DNA of 8,262 bases. It comes from Lichenicola sp964242425. Lineage in GTDB: Bacteria; Pseudomonadota; Alphaproteobacteria; Acetobacterales; Acetobacteraceae. The stretch is from contig CAXTCK010000156.1 of assembly GCA_964242425.1 (NCBI GenBank), forward strand, positions 1 through 8,262, in the 5' to 3' direction. The position numbers and the translations under genes are program-made. How positions within the stretch are numbered: the first letter of the stretch is position 1; each line of letters begins with the position of its first letter. This document shows, one piece after another, positions 6,801-8,262 of this stretch. The notes under the pieces are model-generated. The model did not search any database and had not been told where the DNA came from. It saw only the letters and a program-made list of their open reading frames with translations.

Positions 6801-7659
6801 GCGTCGGATCTCGGTGGTGGTGCCGAGCTTCAACTACGCCCGCTACATGCGCCAGCGCCTGGCCTCGATCTTCGCGCAAGGCCACCCGGTGCACGAGGTG
6901 ATCGTGCTGGACGACGCGTCCGCCGACGACAGCGTCGCGGAAGCGCGGGCCGCGGGAGCGGACTGGGACCGGCAGGTCCGCGTGGTGGCGCAGACGCGCA
7001 ATTCGGGCTCGGTGTTCCGGCAATGGCAGCGCGCGGTGGCGGAAGCGCGCGGCGACTGGATCTGGATCGCCGAGGCCGACGATGCCGCCGACCCGCGCCT
7101 GCTGGAAACCCTGGCCCAGGCGCTGGACGGCGCGCCGCGCGCGGTGATGGCGTTCTGCGACAGCCGCGCCGTAGACTCCGACGGCACCACCGTGTCCGAC
7201 AGCTACAAGCCTTATTACGCCACCACCGCCGGCACCGTCCTCGACGACGACGGGCTGCACGAGGGCCCGGCCTTCGTGCGTGCCTGCCTCAGCGAGCGCA
7301 ACCTGATCCTGAACGCCAGCGGCGTGCTGTTCGAGCGGCAGGCGCTGCGTGCCGCACTGGCCCGTCTCGGCGACGAGCTGCTGTCGTTCCGCGTCGCCGG
7401 CGACTGGCGGCTTTACATCGAGATGCTCAACCAGCCGGGCGCGCAGGTGGCCTACGTGGCGGAGCCCCTGAACATCCATCGCAGGCACGGCGACAGCACC
7501 ACACATCGCCTCGCCGCCCAGAAGCATCTGGGCGAGGTTGCACGCATCCACCGCCTGATCGGGCGGCAGCCCGCCGTGCTGGACGCCGACCGCATGCGCC
7601 AGCGCGCCTATCGCAGCCAACTGGCGTGCCAGTTCGGGCTGCGCCTCGCCGGCGAGTGA
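3886..7659 (+). CDS. Giant multidomain glycosyltransferase: repeats, WbsX/GH99-like, GT4 and GT2
   Basis: A 1257-aa cytoplasmic protein, probably assembling a surface polysaccharide or O-antigen from nucleotide sugars. Domain order: (1) residues 28-213, five repeats of the FDxxWYLxxxPDVAxxGxDPLxHY type; (2) about 247-590, a WbsX domain related to family GH99, with YYLPQFH, WWGEGFTEWTN, WANENWTRRWDG (354-368) and NAWNEWAEGAYLEP (564-577), whose Glu residues are candidate active-site acids; (3) about 603-965, a GT4-type GT-B enzyme with both Rossmann halves, the donor-site motif SREDPLPSVVMEALASGLP (876-894) and SGGTPELL; (4) about 974-1200, a GT2 GT-A domain with VVVPSFNY (977-984), LDDAS (1008-1012) and the acidic metal motif EADD (1063-1066). 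No signal peptide or membrane segment is seen. The start has GGGAACAGGA just upstream. The three enzyme domains suggest successive sugar additions; sugars and linkage cannot be read. It stands alone, without wzx/wzy or sugar-nucleotide genes. Confidence 0.92.
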   Translation: MTSAQYAVSLVGTDPAGALHLIEQSGLFDVEYYVACNPDMAAMRPKAMAHYHAHGWREGRKPNLYFDPGWYLSQQPDVARDGIDPLLHYLLRGEAEGSRPSAWFDPAWYRATYTVPDGMHALRHYLLNRGSGTHSAMAEFDSPFYLRAYPDVAEAGLDPLEHYMVQGFRESRRPFAAFDPAFYRQRYLGGEVEANPLLHYLANRDRPGVYPSLPAGETTVAREVRRHTQPGPNFETRRPLPETASRRARVLAYYLPQFHAMKRNDEWWGEGFTEWTNVQRGLPRFAGHYQPRIPRDLGHYRLEGTDTLRRQADMARAAGIEGFVFYFYWFNRERLLDGPLEALLADRSVELPFCLMWANENWTRRWDGSEEDVLISQDFRPEDELALIDCFARHFADGRYIRVGGRPLLMIYRIALIPDAADTIARWRTLFQGRANEDPLFVMSQSFGDNDPRPYGLDGGVEFPPHKLVGGLSTINSSLDMLDTDFTGQVYDYDEVMRAALAEPPAPFPLIRTASPSWDNDARRQGSGLVLHGATPAKYETWLEGLVRQASAHPFHGEPIVCVNAWNEWAEGAYLEPDLHFGSAYLNATGRAVTGFGRPSAQGRVLLVGHDAFPAGAQSLLLHVGRQLKRYHGVEIAFLLLNGGALRDGYESVGRTTVMGPDDPRLPAHLQALRAAGFSGAIVNSSASAPACRHLAQAGIPFTLLVHELPALLGEKGLLPALRDAASRAATVVFPAAAVQDAVRALVPVPDERTAQIPQGLYAAVRYSARHRTAFRAQFGVENSDLLLIGVGYADMRKGFDLFLQLWRLLSTRSSGGRRRHRRIHCLWLGDIDPGLHTYLRAELDAALASGTFHMPGHVPDAPDHLSAADAFVLTSREDPLPSVVMEALASGLPVAAFENSGGTPELLRRFDAGALVPLGDVSALARSVLSLAQECHDRPVAERARNGRQVARQLCFDRYVGRLLALAQPTMRRISVVVPSFNYARYMRQRLASIFAQGHPVHEVIVLDDASADDSVAEARAAGADWDRQVRVVAQTRNSGSVFRQWQRAVAEARGDWIWIAEADDAADPRLLETLAQALDGAPRAVMAFCDSRAVDSDGTTVSDSYKPYYATTAGTVLDDDGLHEGPAFVRACLSERNLILNASGVLFERQALRAALARLGDELLSFRVAGDWRLYIEMLNQPGAQVAYVAEPLNIHRRHGDSTTHRLAAQKHLGEVARIHRLIGRQPAVLDADRMRQRAYRSQLACQFGLRLAGE
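3967..4524 (+). repeat. Five tandem protein repeats of 36-38 residues
   Basis: Within the glycosyltransferase, repeats start at Phe28, Phe66, Phe104, Phe140 and Phe178, giving lengths 38, 38, 36, 38 and about 36. Each opens with FD and an aromatic pair (EYY, GWY, AWY, PFY, AFY) and has a central HY; repeats 2 and 4 are best kept (PDVA, DPL). The units differ widely in sequence, so the duplication is old. Similar repeats occur in other bacterial polysaccharide enzymes and in some secreted proteins; their role is not known to me. Confidence 0.85.
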
Positions 7660-7684
7660 GGCCGGGCGGCCAGGCGCTCGCCGG
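7649..7684. terminator. Hairpin spanning the glycosyltransferase stop codon
   Basis: CCGGCGAG (7649-7656) and CTCGCCGG (7677-7684) form a perfect 8-bp stem; the 20-base interior holds a smaller GGCC-GGGC-GGCC hairpin. The TGA stop (7657-7659) lies at the base of the loop. It sits between two convergent genes, and its far side is 29 bases past the stop of the minus-strand gene at 7714, so it could end both transcripts. No T-run follows on either strand, so it may act as a 3'-end stabiliser or a Rho-assisted site. Confidence 0.5.
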
Positions 7685-7713
7685 TCGCGCCGGGCCTTGT
7701 CCGTGAACGCCAT

Positions 7714-8262
7714 TCAAGCTGCCTGGGAGGTTGCCGCCTTTCTGGCGGTGTCGACGCAGGCGGTTACCGCTTCGGCCAGCGAGCTGCTGAAATAGTCCGC
7801 GCCGATCGAGCGCTGCACCGCTGTGTCGGACAGGGCTGAGTCCTCCAGCGGCCACAACCCGACCAGGATCGGGGTTCCGCGCGGCAGGCGCTGGCGCAGC
7901 CGCTGCATCAGGTAGCGCAGGTAGGAAGGGCTGCCGCTGATGTCCAGATAGGAAACGCAGGCCATCGCCACTCCCGACACGTCCAGCGTGTCGATCCGTT
8001 CCCGCGACACCTCGCCGTAGCCCACCAGCCGGCTGCCCAGGCCGTGCTTGCTGACCAGCTGCGCCAGGATCGCGGACGCCGCCTCGTCAAGCGGGCCGCG
8101 CCCGGCGATGCACAGCACAGCCCCCTCGCCGCGCCAGATCGGTGGAAGGCTTTGCAGGTCGCCCTCGACGCTCTCGGGATGCGCATGGGTCTGCGACGGC
8201 GGATGGCCGTCGTCGGGCGGCTCGATCGACTCCTTGCCGCGCTTCGGCGGCGGCGGCTCCTC
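7714..8262 (-). CDS. C-terminal part of a probable AI-2E family transporter with soluble tail domain
   Basis: The frame is open to the window edge, so the true start lies beyond 8262; the last 182 residues are visible. Visible residues 1-48 are a charged, Pro-rich linker (EEPPPPKRGKESIE, later PPDDGHPPSQ). From 49 on comes a soluble alpha/beta domain: VLCIAGRGPLDEAASAILA, then LDVSGVAMACVSYLDISGSP, LRYLMQRLRQRLPRGTPILV and GLWPLED. This pattern matches, from memory, the cytoplasmic C-terminal extension found in a subset of AI-2E family (PF01594) transporters, a large eight-helix membrane family that includes quorum-signal exporters and ion antiporters. No membrane segment lies in the window, so the assignment rests on the tail alone. 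The domain has a Rossmann-like alternation and could sense a ligand, which is inference. The GTG at 8118 is an internal codon, not the start. It converges on the glycosyltransferase gene. Confidence 0.65.
   Translation of the reverse strand, partial: EEPPPPKRGKESIEPPDDGHPPSQTHAHPESVEGDLQSLPPIWRGEGAVLCIAGRGPLDEAASAILAQLVSKHGLGSRLVGYGEVSRERIDTLDVSGVAMACVSYLDISGSPSYLRYLMQRLRQRLPRGTPILVGLWPLEDSALSDTAVQRSIGADYFSSSLAEAVTACVDTARKAATSQAA

Noticed and set aside
6799..7659. Separate GT2 gene starting at the internal Met972 codon
   Set aside because: No ribosome site precedes it and the frame is continuous with the GT4 domain, so a fusion is the simpler reading.
4683..7706. 1007-residue plus-strand ORF in another frame of the glycosyltransferase
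   Set aside because: Arg/Ala/Gly/Pro-rich with no motifs; the alternative frame carries clear WbsX, GT4 and GT2 motifs throughout.
5920..7713. 597-residue minus-strand ORF beside the AI-2E tail gene
   Set aside because: Shadow of the GT4/GT2 coding frame with no recognisable domain.

Overview
This is a GC-rich, gene-dense chromosomal window with no RNA genes, CRISPR array, insertion sequence or phage gene that I can see. The proteobacterial-type MntR next to a divergent mntH, the gene mix and the base composition suggest a gammaproteobacterium, possibly of the Xanthomonadaceae (Lysobacter/Luteimonas-like). That placement is an inference; no marker gene is present. In such GC-rich DNA many long antisense and out-of-frame ORFs are shadows and were discarded.

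Left part (29-2109): a manganese-uptake module. mntH (Nramp Mn2+ transporter, minus strand) diverges from mntR (DtxR-family Mn repressor, plus strand). The 66 bp between them hold a 20-bp palindrome that looks like an MntR operator. It lies between the -35 and -10 of a good mntH promoter (TTGACC-N17-TACATT), and the predicted mntH start site falls on or next to the A of its ATG, so the mRNA may be leaderless. A small Gly-rich lipoprotein gene follows mntR and may start at a TTG overlapping the mntR stop.

Middle (2206-3758): two small minus-strand genes, an NTF2-fold DUF1348 protein followed by a metal-binding cupin. The cupin keeps the full set of active-site residues known from the manganese cupin hydroxynitrile lyase of Granulicella. 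Divergent to them is an exported, cysteine-free protein with the sulfite-oxidase-type molybdopterin-binding fold.

Right part (3759-8262): a locally AT-richer promoter region with several GTAACG elements and a 7-codon mini-ORF precedes one very large gene of 1257 codons. Its product carries five roughly 38-residue repeats, a WbsX/GH99-like domain, a GT4 glycosyltransferase and a GT2 glycosyltransferase in one chain. It is probably a surface-polysaccharide assembly enzyme, here without other polysaccharide genes around it. A hairpin spans its stop codon. The window ends in the C-terminal tail of a minus-strand gene, probably an AI-2E family transporter with an extra soluble domain.

The most interesting items are the compact mntH/mntR control region, the repeat-WbsX-GT4-GT2 fusion with its unusual leader, and the hydroxynitrile-lyase-like cupin. 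I see no clear evidence of a wholly new multi-gene system.
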